A stretch of DNA of 64,000 bases from Neorhizobium sp. SOG26 (GTDB lineage: Bacteria; Pseudomonadota; Alphaproteobacteria; Rhizobiales; Rhizobiaceae): NCBI RefSeq assembly GCF_003491345.1, contig NZ_CP025512.1, forward strand, positions 2,108,001 to 2,172,000. Reading direction: 5' to 3'. The notes beneath the pieces were generated by a model, which was not told the origin of the DNA, did not search any database, and worked only from the letters and a program-made list of their open reading frames with translations. This document shows, one piece after another, positions 28,137 through 37,578 of the stretch (the stretch's first letter is position 1; each line of letters opens with the position of its first letter). Both the position numbers and the translations under genes were made by a program.

Positions 28137-29528
28137 ATGCACAAGAAGAGCTTGTCCCTGTTCGCCAGGACCACGACAATCTTTCTTGGCCAGATGGCCA
28201 TGACGGGTCTTGCGACACATAGCCTGCTGACGCAGCCGGAGGCCCCGTCCCGTGTGTTCGCCATGGCTGGACTGGCTCTAACCGCGATGACCGCGATCAT
28301 GCTGTTGAAACGCCTGCTCCAGCCGGTCGCAGCACTTGCGGATCTCGCGGATGGTTCTGAGGATGATGCCGGCAAACTCGCATCCCGGCACGATGATCTT
28401 GGCCTCGTGGCACGCGAACTGCTGCGGCTGCGCGACAAACAGATGGATCGCTCGGCGAAGGACCTGGATGCGCTGGAACGCGAAAAGCGTGCCCTAGAGG
28501 CGATCGAGCGCGACCTTCATGTCACGAAGGCGGAGGCCGCTTATCTGAAGGTCGTGGTGGATGCCCTGGATGGCGGCGTGCGGCGTCTTGCCGTGGGCGA
28601 CCTGACGGTGCGGCTGACCATGCCCTTCCCGACCGAATACGAAGGCTTGCGCGCCGACTTCAACCATGCCGCCAGCCTCATCGAGGATACGCTGGACCGG
28701 GTCGGGACTGGTGCCCGGGTGATCTCGGCTTCCGGTGCGGAGCTGGAAGCGGGCCTGGCCGAGGCCACCCAAGCGCAGGCGCGGCAGGTTGCCGCCATTT
28801 CATCACTCGGCACCGACCTCGACGCGCTGGCGGGTGGGCTGAAGCGGGGGAAGATGCAGAGCGAGCATCTCGCGGCGATCGTGCATAATGCCCACGTGGA
28901 CATGCGGCGTCCGAAGGAGGCATTGGGCGAGGTCGGCGCTGCGATGGATACGCTGCGTGTTGCCTCATCCGAACTTCGCCCGGCGGCGCAGGAGATCATC
29001 GACGCGGCTTTCCAGGCGAATATCCTGGCAATGAACCTCGGCATAGAAGCGTCGAGTGTCGACGAGCCGCGGCTGACGGCGATTGCGGAAGATATCCGTG
29101 GTCTGGCGGAACGCGCCTCGGAGGCCGCGAAAACGGTCTGCGCCAAGGCGCGAGACGTGGCCGACGCCGTGGAGCGCGGCTCAAATGCTGCCGATCAGGC
29201 GGGCCGCGAATGGGACGCGATGAGCATCTACCTGAACGCCCTGCGCGAGCAGGTCAGCGCCATCGATCACGGCGCCGCGAAGGATGCCGAAGCGATCGTC
29301 GCGCTGCGCTCCAGGATCACCGCGCTTGTTGGTGAAAGCGGCCAGCAGACCTGCCGCCTCGACGGGCTGTCGAAAACCGTTTCGGGTTTCAGCCGTGCCG
29401 CACGAAATGTCGATCATCATGCAACAAAATTCACGCCCGTGACGGTGGTCAAGCCCGGCGGCGTGACGGTGCCGGAATGCGTCAAGCCACCGAAGCGCGG
29501 GGCGCATCTGCGGCTGGTGAAATCCTGA
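28137..29528 (+). CDS. Methyl-accepting chemotaxis protein-like, with a degenerate signalling tip
   Basis: 463 residues. An N-terminal hydrophobic segment pair (about 10-60), with almost no periplasmic domain between, leads to a HAMP-like region and a long coiled coil. The signalling hairpin is recognisable (AAFQANILAMNLGIEA ... EDIRGLAERASEAAKTV), but the tip that binds CheA and CheW, normally EAARAG...GRGFAVVA, reads EASSVDEPRLTAIA. The gene is otherwise intact, with AAGGAGG before the ATG. It probably cannot couple to the standard kinase. A CtrA box upstream suggests cell-cycle control, as for motility genes. Confidence 0.82.
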   Translation: MHKKSLSLFARTTTIFLGQMAMTGLATHSLLTQPEAPSRVFAMAGLALTAMTAIMLLKRLLQPVAALADLADGSEDDAGKLASRHDDLGLVARELLRLRDKQMDRSAKDLDALEREKRALEAIERDLHVTKAEAAYLKVVVDALDGGVRRLAVGDLTVRLTMPFPTEYEGLRADFNHAASLIEDTLDRVGTGARVISASGAELEAGLAEATQAQARQVAAISSLGTDLDALAGGLKRGKMQSEHLAAIVHNAHVDMRRPKEALGEVGAAMDTLRVASSELRPAAQEIIDAAFQANILAMNLGIEASSVDEPRLTAIAEDIRGLAERASEAAKTVCAKARDVADAVERGSNAADQAGREWDAMSIYLNALREQVSAIDHGAAKDAEAIVALRSRITALVGESGQQTCRLDGLSKTVSGFSRAARNVDHHATKFTPVTVVKPGGVTVPECVKPPKRGAHLRLVKS

Positions 29529-29626
29529 AACTTGGTGGCCCGCCGCTGGCTTGGGGTCGCAAAGCCGGCCGCGGCTGCCTAAATGAAGCGGGATTACACG
29601 ACGAACCGTTTCTCCAGGACATTTGA

Positions 29627-30625
29627 ATGATCCCCTTTTCCATTCTCGATCTGTCGCCCATCGGCGAAGGTTACTCCGTTCGCGACGCGCTTGATCAATC
29701 ACGCCAGATGGCCATCAAGGCCGAAGAGCAAGGCTACAAGCGGGTTTGGCTCGCCGAACACCACGGCATGCCGGGTATTGCGAGCGCCGCAACCTCGATC
29801 GTCATCGGCCATGTCGGCGCCGCGACAAAGAAGATCCGCGTCGGCTCGGGCGGCGTCATGCTGCCGAACCATTCGCCGCTGGTGATTGCCGAACAGTTCG
29901 GGACGCTGGAAGCGCTGCTGCCGGGCCGTGTCGACCTTGGCCTCGGCCGCGCGCCGGGAACGGACATGCGGACGGCGAGTGCGCTTCGCCGCAACCTGGA
30001 TGCAGGCGCGGAAAGCTTCCCGCACGACATTCTCGAGCTTCAGCGGCTGATGGGCGCGCCGGAGCCGAACCAGGGACTGCTTGCGGTACCCGGCATGAAC
30101 GCCAACGTGCCGATCTGGCTGCTGGGCTCCAGCCTCTACAGCGCGCATCTCGCGGCAGCGCTTGGCCTGCCTTATGCCTTCGCATCACATTTTGCGCCGG
30201 ACATGCTGATGGAAGCAATCGCCATCTATCGTGAGCGCTTCCAGCCGTCGCTCGCATACGAGAAGCCTTACGTCATGGTGGGCGTCATGGGCGTGGCGGC
30301 TGATACGGATGCCGAAGCCGAGCGGCTGTTCACCTCCTCGCAGCAGCAGTTCGTCAACCTGCGCAAGAACGCCCGCACGCCGTTCCCGAAACCGGTCGAC
30401 AGCATGGACGGCATCTGGACGCCGATGGAAAAGATGACGGTGGAGCACACGCTGCGTTATGCGGCCGTCGGTTCAGTGCCGACTGTCGAAGCCAAGCTCA
30501 AGGACTTCCTGGAGGAAACGCAGGCGGATGAACTGATCATCTCCATGCCGATCCACGACATCGACAAGCGCCTGCGCTCGGTCGAGCTGTTTGCCCAGCT
30601 GCCGATGATGGAAAAGGTGCTCTGA
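29627..30625 (+). CDS. LLM-class flavin-dependent oxidoreductase
   Basis: 332 residues of the bacterial luciferase-like fold, MsnO8-type: [15 protein letters not shown] at the start, [54 protein letters not shown]. Uses FMNH2 and O2 or F420-like chemistry in the wider family; the substrate is not evident. It stands alone and converges on yebC with a shared hairpin between. Confidence 0.93.
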   Translation: MIPFSILDLSPIGEGYSVRDALDQSRQMAIKAEEQGYKRVWLAEHHGMPGIASAATSIVIGHVGAATKKIRVGSGGVMLPNHSPLVIAEQFGTLEALLPGRVDLGLGRAPGTDMRTASALRRNLDAGAESFPHDILELQRLMGAPEPNQGLLAVPGMNANVPIWLLGSSLYSAHLAAALGLPYAFASHFAPDMLMEAIAIYRERFQPSLAYEKPYVMVGVMGVAADTDAEAERLFTSSQQQFVNLRKNARTPFPKPVDSMDGIWTPMEKMTVEHTLRYAAVGSVPTVEAKLKDFLEETQADELIISMPIHDIDKRLRSVELFAQLPMMEKVL

Positions 30626-30634
30626 CAAAGAAAA

Positions 30635-30655
30635 GGGGCCGGTCAAGCCGGCCCC
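30635..30655. terminator. Terminator between the LLM oxidoreductase gene and yebC
   Basis: Perfect 8-bp arms GGGGCCGG/CCGGCCCC with a 5-nt loop; the U-run (TTTTCTTTG) is on the minus side, so it mainly ends yebC. Confidence 0.8.
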
Positions 30656-30677
30656 GAACAATGCAGAAGATGAGAGG

Positions 30678-31424
30678 TCAGGCCGAGAGCTTGGCCATCA
30701 CTTCCTCGGACACCTCGAAGTTCGAATAGACGTTCTGTACGTCGTCATCGTCTTCCAGGTTGTCGATCAGCTTGATCAGCGACTGGGCCTTTTCCTCATC
30801 CACTTCGATCGTGTTCTGCGGCTTCCAGATCGTCTTGACGGACTGGGCTTCGCCGAGCGTCGCTTCGAGTGCCTTGGAGACTTCGCCGAGGCTTTCGAAG
30901 GCGCAGATGATCGTGTGGCCGTCTTCGTCCGAGGTCACGTCATCGGCACCGGCTTCAATTGCAGCTTCCATGACCTTGTCAGCATCGCCGACCGAGGCCT
31001 TGTAGGTGATTTCACCGACATGGTCGAAGGAGAAGGAGACCGAGCCCGTTTCGCCGAGCGCGCCACCAGCCTTGGTGAAGATCGAGCGGACGTTGGAGGC
31101 CGTGCGGTTGCGGTTGTCGGTCAGTGCTTCAACGATGATCGCCGTACCGCCCGGGCCGTAACCTTCGTAGCGCACCGAGTCGTAGGTTTCGGCGTCGGCA
31201 CCGGAAGCCTTCTTGATGGCGCGGTCGATATTGTCCTTCGGCATGGACTGCGCCTTGGCGTTCTGGACAGCCAGGCGGAGTGCCGCGTTCATTGCCGGAT
31301 CGGGCAGGCCCGTCTTTGCGGCAACAGTGATTTCACGCGCGAGCTTGGAGAACAGCTTGGACCGGATCGAGTCCTGCTTGCCCTTGCGGTGCATGATGTT
31401 CTTGAACTGTGAATGGCCAGCCAT
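30678..31424 (-). CDS. yebC: YebC/PmpR family regulator (TACO1-like)
   Basis: 248 residues, starting with the family signature [19 protein letters not shown]. The three-domain YebC fold is complete: [23 protein letters not shown] is the conserved core. Family members were described as DNA-binding regulators; recent work links several to relief of ribosome stalling on proline runs. In many proteobacteria yebC lies next to ruvC; here they are 3 kb apart. Confidence 0.96.
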   Translation of the reverse strand: MAGHSQFKNIMHRKGKQDSIRSKLFSKLAREITVAAKTGLPDPAMNAALRLAVQNAKAQSMPKDNIDRAIKKASGADAETYDSVRYEGYGPGGTAIIVEALTDNRNRTASNVRSIFTKAGGALGETGSVSFSFDHVGEITYKASVGDADKVMEAAIEAGADDVTSDEDGHTIICAFESLGEVSKALEATLGEAQSVKTIWKPQNTIEVDEEKAQSLIKLIDNLEDDDDVQNVYSNFEVSEEVMAKLSA

Positions 31425-31545
31425 GGCACCCCTGACACTTTTTCGATTGCTTGGGTCGCGTCTTGCGAGATTGGCGCCTTATAATTTCGAAGTTCTGGCC
31501 GTTCAAGCCCTCACCTCGAAGCCTCTTGGGCGGTGCCCGGCTGCC

Positions 31546-31571
31546 GGAACAAAGGCCAAAGCCTTGCCGTT
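31546..31571 (+). promoter_or_regulatory. EcfG-type general stress promoter
   Basis: GGAAC, 17 bases, CGTT: exact consensus, 38 bp upstream of the pyridoxamine-oxidase-like gene. Confidence 0.78.
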
Positions 31572-31608
31572 TCCTTGCCGAACACAACAAACACAAAGGA
31601 GATGACGC

Positions 31609-32121
31609 ATGGCAAGCCTGACCGAAGCCAAGGAAGCACCGGAACGCCAGCTCTGGGACGAGATCGCCAAGATCCATGCCGGCATGCTCGGCATCGAGGG
31701 GTCCCACATGCATTTCCAGCCGATGGCGCCGCATGTCGACACCAAGACCAGCACCATCTGGTTCTTCACCAAGAGCGACACGGACCTGGTGCGGCATGTC
31801 GGCAATGGCGCGACCGCGCATTTCTGCGTCGTCGGCAAGGACCATGATTACCATGCCTGCCTCGCCGGCCGGCTTGAGGTGCGCAAGGACAAGGCGAAGA
31901 TCGACGAATACTGGAGCGCCATGACCGCTGCCTGGTACGAAGGCGGCAAGGACGATCCGCAGCTGACGCTTCTCGCGCTGCGCGTCGAGGATGCCGAAAT
32001 CTGGGCTTCCACCGACAGCAAGCTCAAGTTCGGTTGGGAAATTGCCAAGGCCAACATGAAGGACGAGAAGATGCCGGAAGTCGGCGTCAAGCAGCACATC
32101 GCCTTCCCGCAGTTTCACTGA
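31609..32121 (+). CDS. Pyridoxamine 5'-phosphate oxidase-like general stress protein
   Basis: 170 residues with the FMN-binding split-barrel fold of the general stress protein 26 group: the strand TSTIWFFTKSDTDLVRHV, VVGKDHDYHACLAGRLEV, and a C-terminal KFGWEIAKANM. These bind FMN or related cofactors but usually lack oxidase activity. AAAGGAG precedes the ATG. The perfect EcfG promoter upstream supports the stress role independently of homology. Confidence 0.92.
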   Translation: MASLTEAKEAPERQLWDEIAKIHAGMLGIEGSHMHFQPMAPHVDTKTSTIWFFTKSDTDLVRHVGNGATAHFCVVGKDHDYHACLAGRLEVRKDKAKIDEYWSAMTAAWYEGGKDDPQLTLLALRVEDAEIWASTDSKLKFGWEIAKANMKDEKMPEVGVKQHIAFPQFH

Positions 32122-32183
32122 TCCCAGGCGGTCCACCAATACCGGGTGGGCCGCTTTTGCCGGGAGGGAATGCCGCAGGGGTG

Positions 32184-33044
32184 CTACAGCCCCTGCGGCA
32201 CCAGGATCATCGGCTTCTTCGGCAAGCTGCGCATCGACACTATGATCGTCTGCTCCTTGGCGTAGGCCACATCGAATTTTCCATCGAACATGCTCAGGAA
32301 CCGGTCGAGCGGCGGGCCAAACCGGTGCATCGGCAGGATCAGCGATGAGCGCAGCCGCTGCACGACGCGGCTCATGCTGTCGGCACCCATGGTAAGCCCG
32401 CCATCCACCGGCACCATCAGGATGTCCAGCCGGCCAATCTCCGTGTATTGCACCTCGTTCAGCTCGAAATGCAGGTGGCCGAGATGGCCGATGCAGAGCC
32501 CCGCCACCTCGAAGATGAAGATCGAATTGCCGTTCTCCTCTATGCTGCCACCCCAGTTGCGGATGTCCGAGACGACATTGCGGATATAGACGTCACCGAT
32601 CATCTCCTGGTGCCTGGCCTTTTCGCCGGGGACGGGTCCCCAGCCCTGGAGCACATGCTTAATCGCGGGATCCGGATGCGACGTATAATGCGTCGAGTGC
32701 GCCTTGTTCATGGTGATCACGTCGGGCGTGCGTGACGGCTGGTAGACGCCGCTGTAGTCGGTCGCGACGCCGATGCCCTCCGGGCTTTCGATGAAATAGG
32801 TGGAGTGGCCGACAAAGGTGATCTTCACCTCTTCGCGCGCTGCCATCGATAGGCTCTTGCCTGCCTGCGCGAGCTGAACACCTGCGGGTTCAAAGCTGGC
32901 GAACTGCACCGATGGCAGTTTCTGGGCGATCGCCTGGCACTGGCTGATCGGCATTTCGGCTGTCTGTGCAAAGGCGGAAAGCGGGGTAAAGAGCAGGCTC
33001 GACAGCCCGCCGAAAAGTCCGAATGCGAAGGCTCGTAGCATCAT
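32184..33044 (-). CDS. Secreted MBL-fold metal-dependent hydrolase
   Basis: 286 residues from the ATG at 33044, which has TGGAG upstream and gives a good signal peptide ending AFAQ. The metallo-beta-lactamase domain (from about residue 60) is of the UlaG/YtnP-like type: FVGHSTYFIESPEGIGVATDYSG, HSTHYTSHPDP, IGHLGHLHFE and LPMHRFGPP carry the metal His/Asp set. Predicted periplasmic hydrolase; the substrate is unknown. Confidence 0.88.
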   Translation of the reverse strand: MMLRAFAFGLFGGLSSLLFTPLSAFAQTAEMPISQCQAIAQKLPSVQFASFEPAGVQLAQAGKSLSMAAREEVKITFVGHSTYFIESPEGIGVATDYSGVYQPSRTPDVITMNKAHSTHYTSHPDPAIKHVLQGWGPVPGEKARHQEMIGDVYIRNVVSDIRNWGGSIEENGNSIFIFEVAGLCIGHLGHLHFELNEVQYTEIGRLDILMVPVDGGLTMGADSMSRVVQRLRSSLILPMHRFGPPLDRFLSMFDGKFDVAYAKEQTIIVSMRSLPKKPMILVPQGL

Positions 33045-33142
33045 GCTACTCCACATGGGTTGCACTCATTCCGGAGTGGCAAGGATGCGGTAGCGGCCGA
33101 AACCGGTCCAGCAAGAAGTGCCGGACGAGCCTCACATTTCCG

Positions 33143-33505
33143 TCATTGTCCGCCCTCACCGCCCGCCGTGCGCCAGTGCGGATAGGTGACATAAGCGGTG
33201 ACGGCACCCTGTTCGTGAGAGCGGATGGTGACCCGGTTGCCCTTCGGCATGTAGACGATGTCACCCGGCCCTGCCTCGACCGTCCCGTCCGCCGAAGACA
33301 CCGAGAGTCGTCCTTCGAGCACGATCATCGTGTCATCCACTGCGATGGTGTCTTCGAGGACCTGGTTCGGGCTGTAGCGCCCGTAGCCGATCGTCACCGG
33401 CCCCCCATGCCGCTCGTCCACCAGGTTGCCGGCAAAGATGTCAGCCTCCTGCCCCGGCGAGCGTTCCATCGAAGCATCGGATAGCGAAAACTTTTGGACC
33501 TTCAT
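33143..33505 (-). CDS. Cupin-domain protein (EutQ-like)
   Basis: 120 residues, a single small beta-barrel cupin: GYGRYSPNQVLEDTIAVDDTMIVLEGRLSV and EAGPGDIVYMPKGNRVTIRSHEQGAVTAYVTYP. It resembles the ethanolamine-utilisation EutQ cupin, but no eut gene is near and several metal His positions are replaced, so no reaction is assigned. GGGAGG lies before two adjacent ATGs; the second is better spaced. Confidence 0.8.
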   Translation of the reverse strand: MKVQKFSLSDASMERSPGQEADIFAGNLVDERHGGPVTIGYGRYSPNQVLEDTIAVDDTMIVLEGRLSVSSADGTVEAGPGDIVYMPKGNRVTIRSHEQGAVTAYVTYPHWRTAGGEGGQ

Positions 33506-33586
33506 CATCTACCTCCCGTGGACGGCACCTAAGCGCCACCCACGGAGATCTAGGAAGGGGATGAAGATCGGGAAGACGTGAACGGG

Positions 33587-34411
33587 CTAGCGCCAGAAGC
33601 TCGGGATCGTTTCAGCAAGCCGCGGCCCGATCCGCAGCGGCTCGATCTTTTCGGCAAGGCCGGTGCTGTCCGAGATCTCGATGCCGAGGCCGCAGATCGT
33701 CGCGGGTCCGCTGGCTGCCTCGAACCGGCCCTTCGGCATCTTGGAGATGAAGCGGTTGAGAGGCTCTTCCTTTTCCATACCGAGCGAAGAGTCGTAATCG
33801 CCGCACATGCCGGCATCCGACATGTAGCCCGTGCCTCCGTTCAGGATCTGGCAGTCAGCGGTTGGGACATGCGTATGCGTGCCGACAACAAGGCTGGCGC
33901 GGCCATCCACGAAATGGCCAAAGCACTGCTTTTCGCTCGTCGCTTCGGCGTGGAAGTCGAAGACGATCGCATCCGCCTGCTCCTTTAGGGGAGCTGCGGC
34001 CAGGATTGCCTCGGCGCTTTTGAAGGGATCATCGAGTTCCGGATGCATGAAGACCCGGCCCATGATGTTGGCAACGAGAACACGGGCGCCGTTTCGGGCG
34101 TAATAAAGGCCGGAGCCGCGGCCAGGCGTTCCGGCCGGATAGTTTGCCGGGCGCAGGAACTGGTCGTGCCGGCTCGCAAAGCCCACCGCATCCTTCTGGT
34201 CCCAGACGTGGTTGCCGGTGGTGACGACATCGGCGCCGGCGTTGATCGTTTCGAGATAGATCTCTTCGGTGATGCCGAAGCCGCCGGCGGCATTCTCGCC
34301 GTTGACGATGACGAAATCGAGCTTCAGGTCCGAGACCAATCCGGGCAGCTTTTCCCAGACCGCGGTGCGGCCGGTCTTGCCAACCATGTCACCCAGAAAC
34401 AAGAGGCGCAT
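33587..34411 (-). CDS. YmdB-family metallophosphoesterase (TIGR00282)
   Basis: 274 residues: MRLLFLGDMVGKTGR, VNGENAAGGFGIT, TTGNHVWDQ, DFHAEATSEK and VGTHTHVPTAD give the full metal site of the family. Bacillus YmdB hydrolyses 2',3'-cyclic nucleotides and affects biofilm choice. It lies 11 bp after fau in the same direction, forming a group with fau and the CBS-domain transporter gene. Confidence 0.93.
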   Translation of the reverse strand: MRLLFLGDMVGKTGRTAVWEKLPGLVSDLKLDFVIVNGENAAGGFGITEEIYLETINAGADVVTTGNHVWDQKDAVGFASRHDQFLRPANYPAGTPGRGSGLYYARNGARVLVANIMGRVFMHPELDDPFKSAEAILAAAPLKEQADAIVFDFHAEATSEKQCFGHFVDGRASLVVGTHTHVPTADCQILNGGTGYMSDAGMCGDYDSSLGMEKEEPLNRFISKMPKGRFEAASGPATICGLGIEISDSTGLAEKIEPLRIGPRLAETIPSFWR

Positions 34412-34422
34412 GTTATTCCAAT

Positions 34423-35007
34423 CTATGCGGTCGCACCGAGCAGGCGATAGCCACTCTCGGTCAGGACCGCGTCCAGTCTGACGTCATGAGGTTCAGCCGT
34501 GACTGATGCCACTTCCTGGCAGTCGAAGGCAATGCCAATGAGCCTTGGCTTCAGTCCTTTTTGGTGCAGGCGGTGGATCGCACGGTCGTAATATCCGCCG
34601 CCATAGCCGATGCGGTGGCCGCCGGCATCAAAGGCGGAGAGCGGCATCAGCATGATTTCAGGATCGAGTTCGGCGGCTTCCGGTCCCGGACCCACGGTGC
34701 CAAACGTGCCTGGCACCAGGTCCGCCCCGCGCACCAGTTCGCGAAAGACGATCGTAGTTTTATCAAGGATGGCAGGCACGCAAAGCCGTGCGCCGCGCTC
34801 GCGCAACTGGTCCATCAACGGTCGCGGATCGACCTCGGAGCGGATCGGCAGGAAGCCGGACACCACCGTGCCCGGATCGACCGAGATGACTTCGGCGCCG
34901 TGCGCGGCAAGCACGAGGCTCTTTTCGATCCGCTCTTCGGCTGGAATGGCATCACGCGCCGCAAGGCGTCCCTTGCGCAGTTCCGCCTTCAGCGACGCGT
35001 CGGCCAT
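34423..35007 (-). CDS. fau: 5-formyltetrahydrofolate cyclo-ligase
   Basis: Converts 5-formyl-THF to 5,10-methenyl-THF with ATP. The product is 194 residues; the conserved C-terminal GYGGGYYDRAI and VPAILDK regions are clear. In many proteobacteria this gene is near zapA and the 6S RNA gene; here it is separated from them by the transporter and the two-component cluster. Its ATG overlaps the transporter stop by one base. Confidence 0.94.
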   Translation of the reverse strand: MADASLKAELRKGRLAARDAIPAEERIEKSLVLAAHGAEVISVDPGTVVSGFLPIRSEVDPRPLMDQLRERGARLCVPAILDKTTIVFRELVRGADLVPGTFGTVGPGPEAAELDPEIMLMPLSAFDAGGHRIGYGGGYYDRAIHRLHQKGLKPRLIGIAFDCQEVASVTAEPHDVRLDAVLTESGYRLLGATA

Positions 35008-36293
35008 CAGTTCTTCTCCTGGGCGCGCCGGACAATCAGCTTGTCGATGCGGCGACCGTCAAGATCCACCACTTCGAAGGTCCAGCCGTGGGCGGTGAAG
35101 CTTTCGCCGAGTTCCGGCAGGTGTTTCAGCTCGTCCAGCACGAAGCCGGCGACGGTCTCAAAGCCCGGATCCTCACCAATGTTGACGCCCATCTGGTCGG
35201 CGAATTCATCGACCGGCATCCAGCCCGCAACCAGGAAGGAGCCATCGTCGCGCGGCACGATCGGCGGTTCGTCGACTTCGTCTTCCTGGAAGACGCCGGT
35301 GATCGCCTCGAGGATGTCGGCGGGCGTGATGATGCCTTCGAAGTGACCGTATTCGTCATAAACGAGCACCACCTGCGCCGGCGCCTTGCGCACCGCCTGG
35401 ATGACGTCGAGCGCGCCGGTGAGGTCCGACACCACCGGGGCATCGCGCATCAGCGCCTTGAGGTCGAAATTTTTGTCGCCGGCGAGGAAATCATAGGCAT
35501 CCTTGACGAACAGCACGCCGATGATCTCGTCGGAACTGCCCTTGCGCACCGGCAGGCGCGAACGTGGTGTCGCCCGCAGCTGGACGCGGATTTCCTCAAG
35601 GTCATCCTCGGTATCAATCACCTCGACATCGCGGCGCGGCGTCATCAGGCCACGCGCGGTGCGGTCTGCAAGGCGCATGACGCCGGAGATCATTGCCGAC
35701 TCTTCCGTCTCGATCACGCCAGCGCTCTGCGCTTCGGCAAGAACCGTGCGGATTTCCTCGTCTGTGACCTTTTCCCCCGATTCACCGCGCTGGCCGAGGA
35801 TGCTGAGCACGATGCGCCCGGAAACATCGAGAAGCCAGACAATCGGCGAGCCAATGGTGGCGAGCAGCTTCATGGCTGGCGCGACACGCGCGGCAACCGT
35901 TTCGGGTGCGCGCAGGGCTATCTGCTTCGGCACCAGTTCGCCGATGATCAGCGACAGGTAGGTGATCAGCACGACGACGGTGCCGACGCCCAGCCAGTCT
36001 GCGACGTTGTCAGGTAAGCCTTGCGTCTTCAGCCAGATGGAGAGGCGCGCGCCAAGCGTTGCACCGGAGAAGGCGCCCGAGAGCACGCCGACCAGCGTGA
36101 TGCCGATCTGCACGGAAGACAGGAAGCGGCCGGGATCTTCGGCCAGCTGGATCGCCGTCGTCGCGCCCTTGTTGCCGTGCTCGGCCATGACCTTGAGGCG
36201 GACGGGACGGGAGGAAACAACGGCAAGTTCCGACATTGCCAGGACACCGTTGAGGGCGGTCAGCGCAATGACGATGAGAATTTCGGTTAACAA
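35007..36293 (-). CDS. HlyC/CorC family transporter (DUF21-CBS-CorC_HlyC)
   Basis: 428 residues: an N-terminal DUF21 membrane domain with four helices (about 1-170), a CBS pair (about 205-325, containing the MTPRRDVEVID start), and the C-terminal CorC_HlyC domain (about 345-425). The family exports or handles Mg2+/Co2+, and is loosely annotated as hemolysin. It is translationally coupled to fau. Confidence 0.93.
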   Translation of the reverse strand: MLTEILIVIALTALNGVLAMSELAVVSSRPVRLKVMAEHGNKGATTAIQLAEDPGRFLSSVQIGITLVGVLSGAFSGATLGARLSIWLKTQGLPDNVADWLGVGTVVVLITYLSLIIGELVPKQIALRAPETVAARVAPAMKLLATIGSPIVWLLDVSGRIVLSILGQRGESGEKVTDEEIRTVLAEAQSAGVIETEESAMISGVMRLADRTARGLMTPRRDVEVIDTEDDLEEIRVQLRATPRSRLPVRKGSSDEIIGVLFVKDAYDFLAGDKNFDLKALMRDAPVVSDLTGALDVIQAVRKAPAQVVLVYDEYGHFEGIITPADILEAITGVFQEDEVDEPPIVPRDDGSFLVAGWMPVDEFADQMGVNIGEDPGFETVAGFVLDELKHLPELGESFTAHGWTFEVVDLDGRRIDKLIVRRAQEKN

Positions 36294-36539
36294 AAGGAGC
36301 TCTTAAGCTAGGACAATATCCTGCACGCCAACCCAATACGTCGCCGGATCGGGCGACAATCGTTCAACAACCGGGCAAGACGCCCAGATCGCCAGCTGCG
36401 CGCACAGTTCAGAAAACCGTTTGACGGTCTTCGGAACTATGCACCTTCACTCGCATGGTGAAATCATAGGGTCACGGCTGCGCTAAGGCAATGGGCGGGA
36501 ACATCTACAACTGAGACTTCTTCACAAAGCTATCGGAAA

Positions 36540-37568
36540 TCAGTGAAGCACGACCGTCAGTTCGGCGCGGGTGCCGGTAATGCTCGGCACGTAGTTGATG
36601 GTCGAGCCAAGCGTTGCTGCCATGGACTTGACGATCCGGCTGCCGAGACCGGTGCCCTTCGGCGCCTCGCCTTCGCGCCAGCCGATGCCGTCGTCCTCGA
36701 CCGCCAGAAGGGCGCTGCCTTCGCCAAGCCGCTTCAGGACCACGCGCACTTCGCCTTCGCTGCCTGCGGGATAAGCGTATTTCAGCGCGTTGGTCAGAAG
36801 CTCGGTGACGATCATGCCGACGGAAACGGCGCGATCTGACGAGAGAGAAACCGGTTCGGCTTCGAGCTTGATCGACGGGCCCTGCTCGTCCTTCACCGTG
36901 CCCTGCACTTCCCGCACCAGCGTGCTGAGATATTTGTCCATCTCCACGTGGCGCACGTCATCGGAGGTGTAGAGGCTGCGGTGCATGCCGGCGATTGCGG
37001 TGATGCGTGCCTGCGTTTCCGCCAGTGCCTCCTTCACCGCATCATTCTTGCTGCTCGAAACCTGCAGACGGATGAGGGCCGCCACCAGCGCCAGGCTGTT
37101 GGCCACACGATGGTTGACCTCGGCGAGCAGCACTTCCGCGCGTTCCTTGCCGAGGCGAATTTCCTGTTCGGCCTTTTCCTTGGCACGGCGCAGTTCCGCA
37201 TTGGCCAGCCCCTGCGCGATGGCGCTTTCCATCAGCGGCCAGAACTCGTCGCCGACCGTCTTGATGACGTAGTCCGAGGCGCCGCTCTTCAACGCGTCAA
37301 TGGCGATCGTCGCGTCACTCGACCCCGTAACGTAGATCACGGGGATATCCCATCCCCGCTCCTTCATCCGTTTCAGGATATCAAGCCCGGTCTCGGCCTT
37401 GAGGTAATGATCCAGCACCACGAGATCGATGCCGCCCCTTTCGCAGGCCTCCATGGCCGACTGTCCGTCCGCAGCAGGGACGACCTGATAACCGGCGCGT
37501 CCGAAATGCCGTTCGGCCAGCCTTGCCAAAGCCAGGTCGTCATCGACGTAGAGAATGGTCTGCGGCAT
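36540..37568 (-). CDS. Response regulator-histidine kinase hybrid (REC + HisKA_2)
   Basis: 342 residues. A receiver domain (about 5-120) has the phospho-acceptor Asp in LVVLDHYL and DDD at the N-terminus. A coiled linker follows, then a HisKA_2/HWE-like dimerisation domain with the His in EVNHRVANSLALVAALIRLQ, and a HATPase domain ending with GTGLGSRIV. It is cytosolic with no sensor domain: a kinase controlled by phosphorylation. Third gene of a cluster with a REC protein and a membrane kinase, 10 bp after the REC gene. Confidence 0.92.
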   Translation of the reverse strand: MPQTILYVDDDLALARLAERHFGRAGYQVVPAADGQSAMEACERGGIDLVVLDHYLKAETGLDILKRMKERGWDIPVIYVTGSSDATIAIDALKSGASDYVIKTVGDEFWPLMESAIAQGLANAELRRAKEKAEQEIRLGKERAEVLLAEVNHRVANSLALVAALIRLQVSSSKNDAVKEALAETQARITAIAGMHRSLYTSDDVRHVEMDKYLSTLVREVQGTVKDEQGPSIKLEAEPVSLSSDRAVSVGMIVTELLTNALKYAYPAGSEGEVRVVLKRLGEGSALLAVEDDGIGWREGEAPKGTGLGSRIVKSMAATLGSTINYVPSITGTRAELTVVLH

Positions 37569-37578
37569 CGCGATTTCG

